Positions 1-9,014 of a DNA stretch of 30,866 nt are shown here, piece after piece. A model generated the notes under the pieces. It was given only the letters and a program-made list of their open reading frames with translations. It was not told the origin of the DNA and made no database searches. A program made the translations under genes and the position numbers. This stretch comes from CAYJKB01 sp964370625 (lineage in GTDB: Bacteria > Bacillota > Clostridia > Oscillospirales > Butyricicoccaceae): assembly GCA_964370625.1 (NCBI GenBank), contig CAYJKB010000023.1:1-30866 (forward strand). Reading direction: 5' to 3'. The stretch's first letter is position 1; each line of letters starts with the position of its first letter.

Positions 1-2043
1 GTGGCTGATAGCATTTACAGTTACAAAATGATCTGCAAATAATTGACCTTCAATGATTTGTGGGTTAAGTTCGTTGAATAGACCACCATTTTTAGTGAAA
101 TCAACTGCACCATCTTTAGTGTAAACAGTTACAGGTAATGCTTGAACACCAAAGTCAATTTCAGCTAAATCAACTGTTACAGGAATTGTTGTTACGATTA
201 AATCAACAACCATGTTAAGTTGTAATTTTAATGTTACATCATCACCAGCATTAACAGTTGTTGCTAATGTGCCATCTTCTTCTACTAATTTAATTGTTAC
301 ATCAGAACCACCTAATGATTTAAGTGTATCAATAAGCCCATTAACTGTGTTTAAAGAATCACTTACATCACCTGTTGAATTTTCAATGCTTTTTAAAATT
401 GTATTAATTTCTGAAATAATAGAATTAATTTGTGTACCAACTTCACCTAACATATCAAGTGTAAGTTCATTTTCACCAATATTTACGCTACCAGGGATTG
501 TAACACCGTTTGAAAGTGAAGATAAGAAATCATTGCTTCCTACTGTGTCAGATACTTTTGAAAGTGCAGTTGTAATTTCTGCAAGCACATCTGCTACATT
601 GATTTCAATATCTTCTGTAGAAGCGTCAGTTAAAGCACTTCCGTCATAGTATTTATCGTAAGAACCCAAGTCATAAGGGAAATTTGTACCAAGTTGGCTA
701 TTTAAAGTATTTTCAATTAAACCACTTAGGCTATCTTCTGTTACAACATCAGCACCGTCAACAGTAACATTATAGTAAGTATAACCACTAGTGTTAGCTG
801 TAATTCCGTCAGCAGTGTTTTTTAGTGTAATTGTTTCGAATGCTTGTTTATCTTTTGCATCTGCATTTGCAATAACTACAAAATCAGTAGCATTTGCAGC
901 TTTTGCATCAGCTTCACTTGCGAAAACTGGAACATCAAAAATCATAGTGCCATCTTTAACTGCTTCTGTTCTATCAGCAATATAGATTTTTGCATCTTTT
1001 TTGTTTACAACCGTTTGTCTGAAAGAAATATTAAAGCCGTTGTAATCTTCGCTGTCATATGAGAAATCAAAAGTTTGAGAAACATCTATTTTAATTGTTT
1101 TCTCACCCACACTGCTGAAATCATCATCAGTAGATGCTTGAGCTGATATTGTAGATACATTAAAATTATCTTTTAGGTAATTACTAACAGCTTTTTCAAA
1201 AGCATCAATAGCATCCGTTTGATTGAATACATTTTCTTGTTTTTCAAGAGTAATGCTATCCATAAGAATATTGCTTGATGTACGAATAACTGATCCATAA
1301 TTTACAGTTGCACCATCTAATGTGTAGTTGCTATCTGAAACAGATAATCCTTCATCAGATAAAATCTTAATCGTGTCATTCTCTATTGTATATACAGCTT
1401 CCCCGCTTACAACATCTGGACTTGCTGTAAATTCACAATCAGCTGTGTCAATGATTTCACCAGCAGCAGCACTTATATCTTCTACATCAATTTCAACTGG
1501 TGCTGGAAGAATTTGAAAGCTATAAAGGTCAATCTCTGTGCTAGCTAAATTTAAACCTACTATTCCTACACCAAAATTAAGTGTAACATCTATTTCTTCG
1601 CCTGCATTTATAGTATCAGCATCACCATTATTTAAAGAAGCTGTAAATGGGTCAACCTTACCCCATCCTGAAGTTTTATAGTCATTAATTGCAGTAACCA
1701 TTTCTGCTAATGTCGCTGTATCACCTAAGTTATTGAAAATGTTATCAACATACCCATTTGCAACCCCTGCTACATATCTACCAGCCTTTTCATTGATATA
1801 AGCTTTAAGAGCAGCTTTTAAATCTGATGCATCATAATCTATATCAATCGGATTCCCAGTATAAAAATCGGATATTGTAGCATCAGAAGATGGTGTTTCC
1901 CCTATAGTTCCTGATAGATTGTTTGTTGCTTGCGCTATACTTAATCCACCTAATGTTGAAAACGAAAGAGTGAATGCTGTAGATAGTGCTATAAATCTGT
2001 TGAATGCAGCCTTATTTCCGTGTGCTTTGTTTTTCTTACTCAA
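1..2043 (-). CDS. Large secreted surface protein of unknown function, 3' end outside window
   Basis: An open frame of 681 codons runs from a TTG start at 2043 to the left edge with no stop, so the C-terminus is missing. The start is set by a strong ribosome binding site (AGGGGG) nine bases upstream and by a typical signal peptide: a basic start (MSKKNKAHGNKAAFNR), a hydrophobic core at about residues 17-36, and a likely cleavage after AQA at residue 39. The mature part is rich in Asp, Thr, Ser, Asn and Val, with few Cys, like Gram-positive S-layer or adhesin proteins. A similar stretch occurs twice, at about residues 143-175 and 594-630: NAG followed by two acidic residues, a V/T-L strand, then a segment ending in Q-x-LP. 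These may be two copies of a beta-sandwich module. No catalytic motif was recognised. Anchoring domains such as SLH would lie beyond the edge. Short + strand frames inside this region are shadows. The coding call is firm and the function is unknown. Confidence 0.85.
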   Translation of the reverse strand, partial: MSKKNKAHGNKAAFNRFIALSTAFTLSFSTLGGLSIAQATNNLSGTIGETPSSDATISDFYTGNPIDIDYDASDLKAALKAYINEKAGRYVAGVANGYVDNIFNNLGDTATLAEMVTAINDYKTSGWGKVDPFTASLNNGDADTINAGEEIDVTLNFGVGIVGLNLASTEIDLYSFQILPAPVEIDVEDISAAAGEIIDTADCEFTASPDVVSGEAVYTIENDTIKILSDEGLSVSDSNYTLDGATVNYGSVIRTSSNILMDSITLEKQENVFNQTDAIDAFEKAVSNYLKDNFNVSTISAQASTDDDFSSVGEKTIKIDVSQTFDFSYDSEDYNGFNISFRQTVVNKKDAKIYIADRTEAVKDGTMIFDVPVFASEADAKAANATDFVVIANADAKDKQAFETITLKNTADGITANTSGYTYYNVTVDGADVVTEDSLSGLIENTLNSQLGTNFPYDLGSYDKYYDGSALTDASTEDIEINVADVLAEITTALSKVSDTVGSNDFLSSLSNGVTIPGSVNIGENELTLDMLGEVGTQINSIISEINTILKSIENSTGDVSDSLNTVNGLIDTLKSLGGSDVTIKLVEEDGTLATTVNAGDDVTLKLQLNMVVDLIVTTIPVTVDLAEIDFGVQALPVTVYTKDGAVDFTKNGGLFNELNPQIIEGQLFADHFVTVNAISH

Positions 2044-2132
2044 TGTTGTATCCCCCTAAATAATAAATTGTTAATGTATTTTGTTTTAAATGCTTGGTTA
2101 TTTTTGGCAAGCACTTTTTTTGAACTGTGACC

Positions 2133-2161
2133 ATTATAGCAAGCCAGATTTCTAAAGTCAA
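2133..2161 (-). promoter_or_regulatory. Promoter of the large surface protein gene
   Basis: On the minus strand TTGACT (2156-2161) and TATAAT (2133-2138) are separated by exactly 17 bases, close to the sigma-A consensus. Transcription would start near 2126, giving an untranslated leader of about 80 bases before the TTG start at 2043. Confidence 0.8.
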
Positions 2162-2190
2162 TACAGTTTTTATGCATAAAACACTCATTT

Positions 2191-2296
2191 GGTTCACGTT
2201 TTCGTAAGCTAAAGCTAAAAAAGCTGAAAAATACTTAATTTTACACTTTAAGCTTACATTTTCGTAAACTAAGGCTGTAAAAGTTCAAAAAACTTA
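2191..2296. repeat. Two imperfect direct repeats with 60-base period
   Basis: The segment around 2195-2237 (core TTTTCGTAAGCTAAAGCT) recurs at 2255-2296 (core TTTTCGTAAACTAAGGCT), exactly 60 bases apart and similar over about 45 bases. It lies just upstream of the surface-protein promoter, so it could be a regulatory site or a decayed duplication. No ORF is present. It is the main content of the 2044-2436 intergenic stretch besides the promoter and terminator. Confidence 0.6.
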
Positions 2297-2368
2297 CCAG
2301 GTGTCTTGACAGTATTTTATAGAAAAATGAATATAATTCCTATATTTTATTTAAACGGTGCATAAAAT

Positions 2369-2408
2369 ATCCTCCTATAGTAGTTTACTTTTTCTACCAT
2401 AGGAGGAT
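2369..2408. terminator. Rho-independent terminator after the sipL-like gene
   Basis: The arms ATCCTCCTAT (2369-2378) and ATAGGAGGAT (2399-2408) pair perfectly, and the stem extends inward through GTAG/CTAC after one mismatch. On the + strand the hairpin is followed by TTTTTT; on the minus strand it is followed by ATATTTTATG. It lies just past the stop of the minus-strand gene at 2437, so it probably ends that transcript. Confidence 0.75.
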
Positions 2409-2436
2409 TTTTTATATTAACTTTTTACATGCTTTT

Positions 2437-3918
2437 TTATTTTATTGGTATAATTATCATCTGGCTTTCAATCATAGTTTGTTCTTGTGGTATATCATTT
2501 GCTTCATAAATTGCCGACATACAAGTATTATTTGCTTTTGCGATTTCCCAAACTGAAATTGGCTCATGAACATATTTAAGCAACATAGCAAGTTTTGGAT
2601 TTCTAACTTTTTCATGACTTAATTCAATTTGACAAATATCCATAATTCTTTTCTTAGCAATATCATATTTATCAAAATCTACTAAGGCTTTAATATTTAT
2701 GCTATCCTCTCCAATAATGCTTGCATTTACTTCGGGTATAATATCTTTAACAATAAAATCTTTTACCCCTGTTGAATTTTCCATTTTGATTTGCAAAATT
2801 CTTGTAATTTCATATACTTCCATATCATCAGTAACATATAATACATTACAAATTATATTTGCTATAATATCAGCATCACAAGAAATAATATTGTCTAAAA
2901 TCGCATCGCTACTGATAATATTCATAATTTTCATACCTGTTGGTATAATTTCTGAATGTTCTTTATGGATATGTTCATTCAGCAGATTTATATTAAAATC
3001 GATATTTTCAGTCGCTGTTTTAATATCATATTTTGGATTATATAAATCACAAATTTCTTGAATTTCATAAGTTTTATAAGCTCTAATTGCACAATCAACA
3101 GTAATACCTAATGAGAAAATCCCTCCTGAAAGTTCAAATTCAGTACCATCTGCAAATAATTCAGCATGAATATTCATATCATCTGATAATCCATCAACTT
3201 CAAAAATCTGATTAAAATTAAGTCTATAATTTAATTTTTTCAGAACATTTTCTGTTGTAAGCACAAGTGAACTTACACAAATTTCACCTCTTAACATTAT
3301 TTTATTTGACATAATTTTTTTATCTGATAATTTGATAACACTTTTGCTATTAATAATTTCACTAACATTATTATTACTAAAATCAATTTCTTCAAAGATA
3401 GTAAAACTCTTGCGTTTAACTATACTTGGCAATGTGATTATATGTGTTTTTCTTAACAATTCAAGAGGAATTTCTTCACATTTGATTTGCTCTGTAACAC
3501 AAATATCACCTGGGGTATAACATTTTGTAGTAAGTAACATATTTACATTTACAGAAATTTTTCTTGAATTTAAAAGTCTTGCTGTTATTTTAATAGACTT
3601 TCCATTAACGAAAATTTCACTTAATGCACAATTATCAGATAATTCTTCAATATGCGAAAAACTTATCGGAACATATAAAATTTTTATCTCTTTTTCATCC
3701 TCTGGCATATATAAAACTTTAGTTTTAATTACACCTGACACTAATATCCTATCATTTTGTAACACTTTTTCCTTAATTATCACATTTCCTTCTGCACAGA
3801 TAATGCGAAGTACATCTGGATATGTATCTGGGACTACCATATCTGCTGTTTCCTCATATGAACTTCTTTTGTCCATTGTTAAATCATAAAAACTTATGTT
3901 GTTTTTTATAAGTTCCAT
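2437..3918 (-). CDS. sipL: SipL-like spore coat/cortex morphogenesis protein (DUF3794/SPOCS + LysM)
   Basis: This 493-residue protein matches the architecture of SipL, the clostridial partner that recruits the coat ATPase SpoIVA to the forespore surface. Two to three DUF3794 (SPOCS) units are visible: one at about residues 40-115 with the pattern V-x-G-x-I-K-x-K-V-L-Y, one around 200-250, and a degenerate one around 330-390. The last about 50 residues form a LysM module (starting SVWEIAKANNTCMSAIYEAN), where SipL-type proteins carry the domain that contacts SpoIVA. There is no signal peptide, as expected for a protein made in the mother cell. The ATG follows a strong AGGAGG site. It is monocistronic, isolated by hairpins at 2369-2408 and 4045-4077. 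SipL genes are normally under sigma-E, but no clear sigma-E promoter could be assigned here. Another DUF3794-LysM paralogue is possible, so the symbol is given with moderate confidence. Confidence 0.82.
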   Translation of the reverse strand: MELIKNNISFYDLTMDKRSSYEETADMVVPDTYPDVLRIICAEGNVIIKEKVLQNDRILVSGVIKTKVLYMPEDEKEIKILYVPISFSHIEELSDNCALSEIFVNGKSIKITARLLNSRKISVNVNMLLTTKCYTPGDICVTEQIKCEEIPLELLRKTHIITLPSIVKRKSFTIFEEIDFSNNNVSEIINSKSVIKLSDKKIMSNKIMLRGEICVSSLVLTTENVLKKLNYRLNFNQIFEVDGLSDDMNIHAELFADGTEFELSGGIFSLGITVDCAIRAYKTYEIQEICDLYNPKYDIKTATENIDFNINLLNEHIHKEHSEIIPTGMKIMNIISSDAILDNIISCDADIIANIICNVLYVTDDMEVYEITRILQIKMENSTGVKDFIVKDIIPEVNASIIGEDSINIKALVDFDKYDIAKKRIMDICQIELSHEKVRNPKLAMLLKYVHEPISVWEIAKANNTCMSAIYEANDIPQEQTMIESQMIIIPIK

Positions 3919-4044
3919 TAGTGCTGTTCCTCCTTTTTCTTCTATCTACAAAAAATATATTCTATTTAATTTAAATTTATGCAAGAAAAATAATGTTTTT
4001 AAATAAGAGTTATAATGCTTTTAATAGAATTTTGGAATTCACAA

Positions 4045-4077
4045 AATAAAACCACCAGTTAAACCGGTGGTTTTATT
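4045..4077. terminator. Bidirectional terminator after the HD-GYP gene
   Basis: The arms AATAAAACCACC (4045-4056) and GGTGGTTTTATT (4066-4077) pair perfectly around a 9-base loop, with A-rich 5' and T-rich 3' flanks on both strands. It begins eight bases after the minus-strand stop at 4085 and marks the likely end of the opp-peptidase-HD-GYP transcript. Confidence 0.85.
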
Positions 4078-4084
4078 AAATCAA

Positions 4085-6052
4085 TTATTCATCTTGTTCA
4101 AGTGTGATATTTGGTGGTGTCATTGTATCAGATAAATCATGAGTAGAAAAACACGAAAAATACACATCATATCTATCTTTTGAAATTATTTCATCAATTG
4201 CGTTGTAAAGATCTTGATTTTCAAATATCAATTTCACAACAACTGGCGAATACCTATCCCCTATTTGTGATAACAAGTCCTCACGCATGTCTTCAAGTGT
4301 CTTTTCATGTGCATAGCTTCTACCAACACTATCTGTTGCAGCATCTATTGAATCTGCTATCGAAACAATATCTATAATGAGTTTCACAGGTGAAGATAAA
4401 TTATCAAAATCAGTTGGATAACCAAATTTCCCATTGTAACTTTTATGATGTCCTAATGCTATATCTGCAAAATATTCAAATAATTTCGAATTATCATTGA
4501 ATTTAAAGTCTAAAATTTCATTTAGAATCTCAAACACCTCAAAATTTTTCGAAAAATCTTGACTGCTTCTAATAAATCCCTTTGCTTTATCTGTATGATG
4601 TTTTATCATTTCAAATTCTTTATCACTGAGTTTTCTAACATAAAATGATACAACATGGGAGTATACAATTTTGCCTATATCATGAATTAAGCTTCCATAC
4701 CAAGAAAAAAGTAAAATTTCACCTAAATTATCTTTTAAATCTTGAGTATTATTAATATTAGGCATTCCAATAAACTCTTCTGGATGATATTTTGCTAAAT
4801 ATTCAATGATTAAAAAGGTAATTTTACCCACTATTACAGAATGAACATACGTTGGAGTATGTCTAAAGACCGTTAGAGATAGCAATAGTTTAAAATATTC
4901 AAAATCTTCAAATGCCAAATTTGCACCTATAGCAAAGTTTGAAATAAGTGATGTTACATGTCGCCTTGATATTGTGTTTGGAATATGCATAGCATACTCA
5001 AATACATCTTCTTCAATTTTATGAGTAATTAAATCTCGTTCCTCTTTTGAATAATTTACTTCTGGAATCAATGTTAAATAATGGAAAAACAACGCTGTAA
5101 CATGTAATTTTTTATATAAATCATCATAAGTGTATTCATTTTCTGCTTGTTCATAAACTCTAAATAAAAACTCTACTAGTTCTGCAATTGTAATTTTTCC
5201 ATTATAATACCTTGCAGCATACAGATAATAAAGATTTTTAACTTGGTCACTTGTGAAATCATGATTCGTATAATCTATCCCCTTTTTTAATTCTTCATTT
5301 AATTTTTCTGCTGCCTCATTTAATCGTATAATATATTCTTCTTTTATATTTTCTTTCCCTTTTGCTCTTAGTGCAGAAATAACTCCTGAACAAGTATTCT
5401 CACTAACATTGCGATGATATGCATTCCAAGGAAAATCATTATCTATTTTTTTTGCTGTATTATTCCAAAAATCAATAGCTAAATTAAATCTTTTAAATGA
5501 TTCATCTAAATCATTTTTTGGCACACTTATATAATAATTGCCGAATGCCCTTACAATGATATTTCGAGTTGGTTTATCAAATTGTGCATATCTATTACTA
5601 AGCGCAAGAATATTTTCATAACACTGTGACATTTCTTGTTTAAAAAGTGTACTATCTAAATAAAAAAGTGTAAGGCCTTTATAAAACATATTTTCAATAT
5701 ACATATCATCATCATTAATGCTTTTAGCAAATTCTGTTAATGTATGACGAATTTGATATGCTAATCCATTGTCAATATTATCCTTATAGCTAGATAGCTT
5801 TTCTGCGAGTGTTTGAAGTTGTTTAGCTTTTTTTATATCTAATAAAGTATAATCATTAACATAAGGTGTTACATATTTGGTTATTAATTCATTTGTATCG
5901 TTTATAAGTGTTCTGATTTCTATGCTTCGTTTTGATAAAATTTCTTTTACATTTTCTCTTGTAACACCAATTTTATCTGAAAATTGCCTAGATGCAAGAT
6001 CTGAAAACTTTTTTTCATTATTAATTATTTCATCAAAAAAAATATCCACCAA
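4085..6052 (-). CDS. HD-GYP-type phosphohydrolase with long N-terminal helical region
   Basis: The C-terminal third is a metal-dependent HD-GYP domain, the family that hydrolyses cyclic di-GMP or related cyclic dinucleotides. Visible marks are H404, HDIGK at 457-461, HH at 485-486, HHKSYNGKFGYP at 535-546 (the GYP loop is kept, with one extra residue compared with the usual HHExxDGxGYP form), and D567/D570. The first about 390 residues are helical and TPR-like; they contain no recognised receiver, PAS or GAF domain and no membrane segment, so the input signal is unknown. The protein is probably cytosolic. Its start is GTG after GAGGTGG. It follows the M3 peptidase gene by 56 bases with no hairpin between, so it probably shares the opp transcript. 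Metal-binding residues look intact, so activity is expected, but the exact nucleotide substrate cannot be read from the sequence. Confidence 0.85.
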   Translation of the reverse strand: MVDIFFDEIINNEKKFSDLASRQFSDKIGVTRENVKEILSKRSIEIRTLINDTNELITKYVTPYVNDYTLLDIKKAKQLQTLAEKLSSYKDNIDNGLAYQIRHTLTEFAKSINDDDMYIENMFYKGLTLFYLDSTLFKQEMSQCYENILALSNRYAQFDKPTRNIIVRAFGNYYISVPKNDLDESFKRFNLAIDFWNNTAKKIDNDFPWNAYHRNVSENTCSGVISALRAKGKENIKEEYIIRLNEAAEKLNEELKKGIDYTNHDFTSDQVKNLYYLYAARYYNGKITIAELVEFLFRVYEQAENEYTYDDLYKKLHVTALFFHYLTLIPEVNYSKEERDLITHKIEEDVFEYAMHIPNTISRRHVTSLISNFAIGANLAFEDFEYFKLLLSLTVFRHTPTYVHSVIVGKITFLIIEYLAKYHPEEFIGMPNINNTQDLKDNLGEILLFSWYGSLIHDIGKIVYSHVVSFYVRKLSDKEFEMIKHHTDKAKGFIRSSQDFSKNFEVFEILNEILDFKFNDNSKLFEYFADIALGHHKSYNGKFGYPTDFDNLSSPVKLIIDIVSIADSIDAATDSVGRSYAHEKTLEDMREDLLSQIGDRYSPVVVKLIFENQDLYNAIDEIISKDRYDVYFSCFSTHDLSDTMTPPNITLEQDE

Positions 6053-6108
6053 ACCACCTCACATTCAATTAAATTTTGTCATATTTCTATTTTTTTTGTA
6101 TATATAAT

Positions 6109-7797
6109 TTATAGATTATTTTTATCAAGCCAGCCCATTACTTCATTAAATACATTTATATCTTCTTTAACTTCGAACGGAGAAATAATTCCTATTTCTT
6201 TGCAAGTTTCTATAAATGTTTTAGAGCCGCCAAGCTTTACAAGCTTTATATATAATTTAAGTGTTTCGTCATAATTTTCAAGTGATTTTACAAAAAATTG
6301 TAAAGCAACTATTTGTGCTAAACAATATTCAATATAATAAAATGGTGTCCTAAAAATATGTTGCTGACGCTTCCATCCTGCACCATTTTTATAAAATGGT
6401 ATATCTTTATAATCAATATTTGGTCTGAATTTTTGTTCAATTTCCAACCATAATTTATTTCGTTCTTCTTTTGACAAATCAGTATTTTTATATATTTGTT
6501 CCTGAAATTCATCAACTTGGCAAGCATATGGTATGAACATTAAAGCATTTTCAACATGTGCAACCTTGTATTTTTCTGCATCTTCACCAAAAAACATATC
6601 ATACCACTGCATAGTTAAAAATTCCATAATCATAGAATGACATTCTGAAAGATCCATTTTATATAAAGCGTCATTACTTGAACCAAATTTTTTCTGTGTT
6701 ACATATCTTGCAAATGCATGTCCCGCTTCATGAAAAACCACATAAGCATCAGAAGATGTTCCGTTAAAATTCGCAAAAATAAATGGATAATTATAATCTT
6801 TTAAATATGAACAAAATCCACCTTGAGCTTTTCCTTTTTTAGATTGAATATCATAAAGCTCATTTTCCATTAACATGTCATAAAATTCTGACATTTCTTC
6901 TGACATTTGATAATACATTTTTTTGCCACATTGCATAAGTTCTTCACCATGCACAATAAGCTTTGGCGAACTATCTTTAAATGTTAGAGCTAAATCATTA
7001 AAGCTAAGATTTGAAAATCCTAATCTATTACATCTAGTTTGTTTAATTTTTTCAACACATGGGATTAGCTCTTTAATTATTTGTGTTTTAAGTAAGGCTA
7101 TATCATCAATACTATAGCAAATTCGATTTCTTTGAATATATGCAAGCTGTGTATAATCTTCAAACCCTAATTTATGTGCTTGCCTAGTTCTGCATTTTAC
7201 AAGTTTATCAAAGATTTCATCTAGGATGTCATTAACTGTATCATAGCAGTTTCCTTCAGCAATAAAAGCTTTTATTCTAATATCATCATCAAGGCTTTCT
7301 TTATATGATGCAAGTTGTGAAATTGTGATTTCTTTACCTTCAAATTCCACCATAAGGCTTGACATAACAGTTACATATTCTTGGATTAATTTGTTCTCTT
7401 CTTGTAAATCTGGCAAAATTTTTGCAGAGTATGTTTTTTCAGAAAATTCGAAAGCTTTGAAATGAATTTTCCCAATTAAATTTTCTAATTCTGGTCTAAA
7501 CTTGCTTGAAAGCACTAGTGAAGTTAATCGTTTTAACTTTTGATTTAATTCAGGCATTCTCTCGCCAAAATATGCACATTCTTTTTCATAAAATTCATTT
7601 GTTGTATCAATACGATTTCTAATTCTAGCTATTGCATATTGAGTGTCAATTGTTGAAATACTGTCATGTGCTTCTCTATAAAATCCATATTGCTCATTCG
7701 CATTTTCAGCTAACTCAAATTGATCAATATAAAAATCTATATCCTTCAATACTGCAGCTACATCTGGCCTTTTGTATTCTATTTGTGAAAATTTCAT
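6109..7797 (-). CDS. M3-family oligoendopeptidase
   Basis: This 562-residue protein is a zinc oligopeptidase of family M3 (PepF/Pz-peptidase-like). These are cytoplasmic enzymes that cut short peptides. The active-site helix HEAGH is at residues 356-360 (context VVFHEAGHAFARYV), and the third zinc ligand is expected in the SECHSMIMEF segment around 383-393. Length matches the family and there is no signal peptide. The ATG follows an AAAGGAGGATG site. It lies downstream of oppABCDF and the small membrane protein with only 21 bases between genes, so it should be co-transcribed and would process peptides delivered by the transporter. The family call is firm; substrate length preference is not deducible. 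Confidence 0.93.
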   Translation of the reverse strand: MKFSQIEYKRPDVAAVLKDIDFYIDQFELAENANEQYGFYREAHDSISTIDTQYAIARIRNRIDTTNEFYEKECAYFGERMPELNQKLKRLTSLVLSSKFRPELENLIGKIHFKAFEFSEKTYSAKILPDLQEENKLIQEYVTVMSSLMVEFEGKEITISQLASYKESLDDDIRIKAFIAEGNCYDTVNDILDEIFDKLVKCRTRQAHKLGFEDYTQLAYIQRNRICYSIDDIALLKTQIIKELIPCVEKIKQTRCNRLGFSNLSFNDLALTFKDSSPKLIVHGEELMQCGKKMYYQMSEEMSEFYDMLMENELYDIQSKKGKAQGGFCSYLKDYNYPFIFANFNGTSSDAYVVFHEAGHAFARYVTQKKFGSSNDALYKMDLSECHSMIMEFLTMQWYDMFFGEDAEKYKVAHVENALMFIPYACQVDEFQEQIYKNTDLSKEERNKLWLEIEQKFRPNIDYKDIPFYKNGAGWKRQQHIFRTPFYYIEYCLAQIVALQFFVKSLENYDETLKLYIKLVKLGGSKTFIETCKEIGIISPFEVKEDINVFNEVMGWLDKNNL

Positions 7798-7818
7798 AAC
7801 ATCCTCCTTTTACAGTTT

Positions 7819-8016
7819 CTACATACCAAACAAAAACGCTACACCAATATAAACCAAAGAAATTATGATTATTAAAGGTGTGAAAGTTATAAGTGCTGCG
7901 ATTAACATTGCTGTCAAATCACCTTTTTCAAGTTCAATATTATCAAAATGTTCTTTTAATTCCTCTTTTGTTTTTCCTGTCGGAAGTCTTTTTCTAAATC
8001 TATCAAAAATCGACAT
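7819..8016 (-). CDS. Small single-pass membrane protein (65 aa), unknown function
   Basis: The start at 8016 is chosen over a longer frame opening at 8052 because AAAGGAGATGTT precedes it and because the longer version would overlap the end of oppF. The product begins with a basic segment (MSIFDRFRKR), has a charged stretch at about residues 16-33, and ends in one hydrophobic helix at about 34-63. It lies 11 bases after oppF and 21 before the M3 peptidase, so it is part of the transporter-peptidase operon. It could be an accessory subunit of the transporter or a membrane tether for the peptidase. No family was recognised. Confidence 0.75.
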   Translation of the reverse strand: MSIFDRFRKRLPTGKTKEELKEHFDNIELEKGDLTAMLIAALITFTPLIIIISLVYIGVAFLFGM

Positions 8017-8027
8017 AACATCTCCTT

Positions 8028-9014
8028 TTATACATTTATCGGATAATGACATGCAACCAAATGCCCTTCTCCTATTTGTGTTAGTTTCGGTGCTTCATTT
8101 TTACATTTTTCATGTACGAATTTACAACGAGTGTGAAATTTACAGCCACTCGGTGGATTAGTTGGGCTTGGCACATCACCTTCAAGCACATTAATTTGGC
8201 TTTTACTCTCTTGTTCTGTATTTGGTATTGCATCTATTAATGCTATTGTGTATGGATGATGTGGTTTGTCAAATATATTTTCAGTTGGTGCTATCTCTAT
8301 AATATTCCCAAGATACATAACTGCTATTCTATCTGAAATAAATCTAACTGTGGATAAATCATGTGATATAAATAAATAAGTTAAATTATTTTGTTCTTTC
8401 AAATCAAGTAACAAATTTATAATTTGCGATTGTATAGAAACATCAAGTGTTGATACAGCTTCATCACATACCACAAACTTCGGATTTAGTGCTAACGCTC
8501 TTGCAATTCCTATTCGTTGCCTTTGTCCACCCGAAAATTGATGTGGATAACGATGAATCATGTATGGTTCTAATCCACATTTTTGCATAGTGGAAAGAAT
8601 ATGTTCTTCTAATGCTTTTTCACCTTTTTTATAAATCCCATGTGCTAATAAAGCTTCAGAAATCAATGTGCCAACAGTATGTCTTGGGTTTAATGAGGAA
8701 TATGGGTCTTGAAAAACTATCTGAAGTTCTTTCCTTAATTTTCGCATTTGTTTTTCAGGAAGTTCTGTTAAGTTCTTTCCATTATATAAAACTGAGCCGT
8801 AACTTTTATTCAGTAGCCTTAATATAAGCTTTCCTAATGTTGATTTTCCAGAGCCTGATTCACCTACGAGTCCGAATGTTTCGTTTTCATATATATCAAT
8901 TGTAACACCATCTACAGCTTTTACGTATTGTTTCTTGCTAAAAAAATCAGAGTTTTTCTTAATTTCAAAATGCATTTTCACATCTTCAAGGTGGATTAAA
9001 ACTTTTTTATTCAT
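8028..9014 (-). CDS. oppF: Oligopeptide ABC transporter ATP-binding protein OppF
   Basis: This is the second ATPase of a peptide-type ABC importer, acting at the inner face of the membrane. Visible are Walker A (GESGSGKS), the ABC signature (FSGGQRQR), Walker B (FVVCDEAVSTLD), the switch histidine region (FISHDL), and the C-terminal oligopeptide/dipeptide extension with its cysteine cluster (CKFHTRCKFVHEKC). The ATG at 9014 is preferred over the upstream TTG at 9029 because GAGGTGTG sits just before it. It overlaps the oppD stop by eight bases, which suggests translational coupling. At 328 residues it has the normal length. Confidence 0.95.
   Translation of the reverse strand: MNKKVLIHLEDVKMHFEIKKNSDFFSKKQYVKAVDGVTIDIYENETFGLVGESGSGKSTLGKLILRLLNKSYGSVLYNGKNLTELPEKQMRKLRKELQIVFQDPYSSLNPRHTVGTLISEALLAHGIYKKGEKALEEHILSTMQKCGLEPYMIHRYPHQFSGGQRQRIGIARALALNPKFVVCDEAVSTLDVSIQSQIINLLLDLKEQNNLTYLFISHDLSTVRFISDRIAVMYLGNIIEIAPTENIFDKPHHPYTIALIDAIPNTEQESKSQINVLEGDVPSPTNPPSGCKFHTRCKFVHEKCKNEAPKLTQIGEGHLVACHYPINV

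Noticed and set aside
212..1516. Several + strand open frames (212-649, 791-985, 844-1062, 1328-1516)
   Set aside because: They lie antisense to the continuous minus-strand surface-protein frame, have low-complexity composition and no ribosome binding sites.
2306..2412. Possible small RNA on the + strand from TTGACA (2306) to the hairpin at 2369-2408
   Set aside because: The only TATAAT is 20 bases from the -35 box, too far for a good promoter; the hairpin is explained by the end of the minus-strand gene.
8017..8052. Longer start for the small membrane protein
   Set aside because: It would overlap oppF and has no ribosome binding site, while 8016 has AAAGGAGATG.
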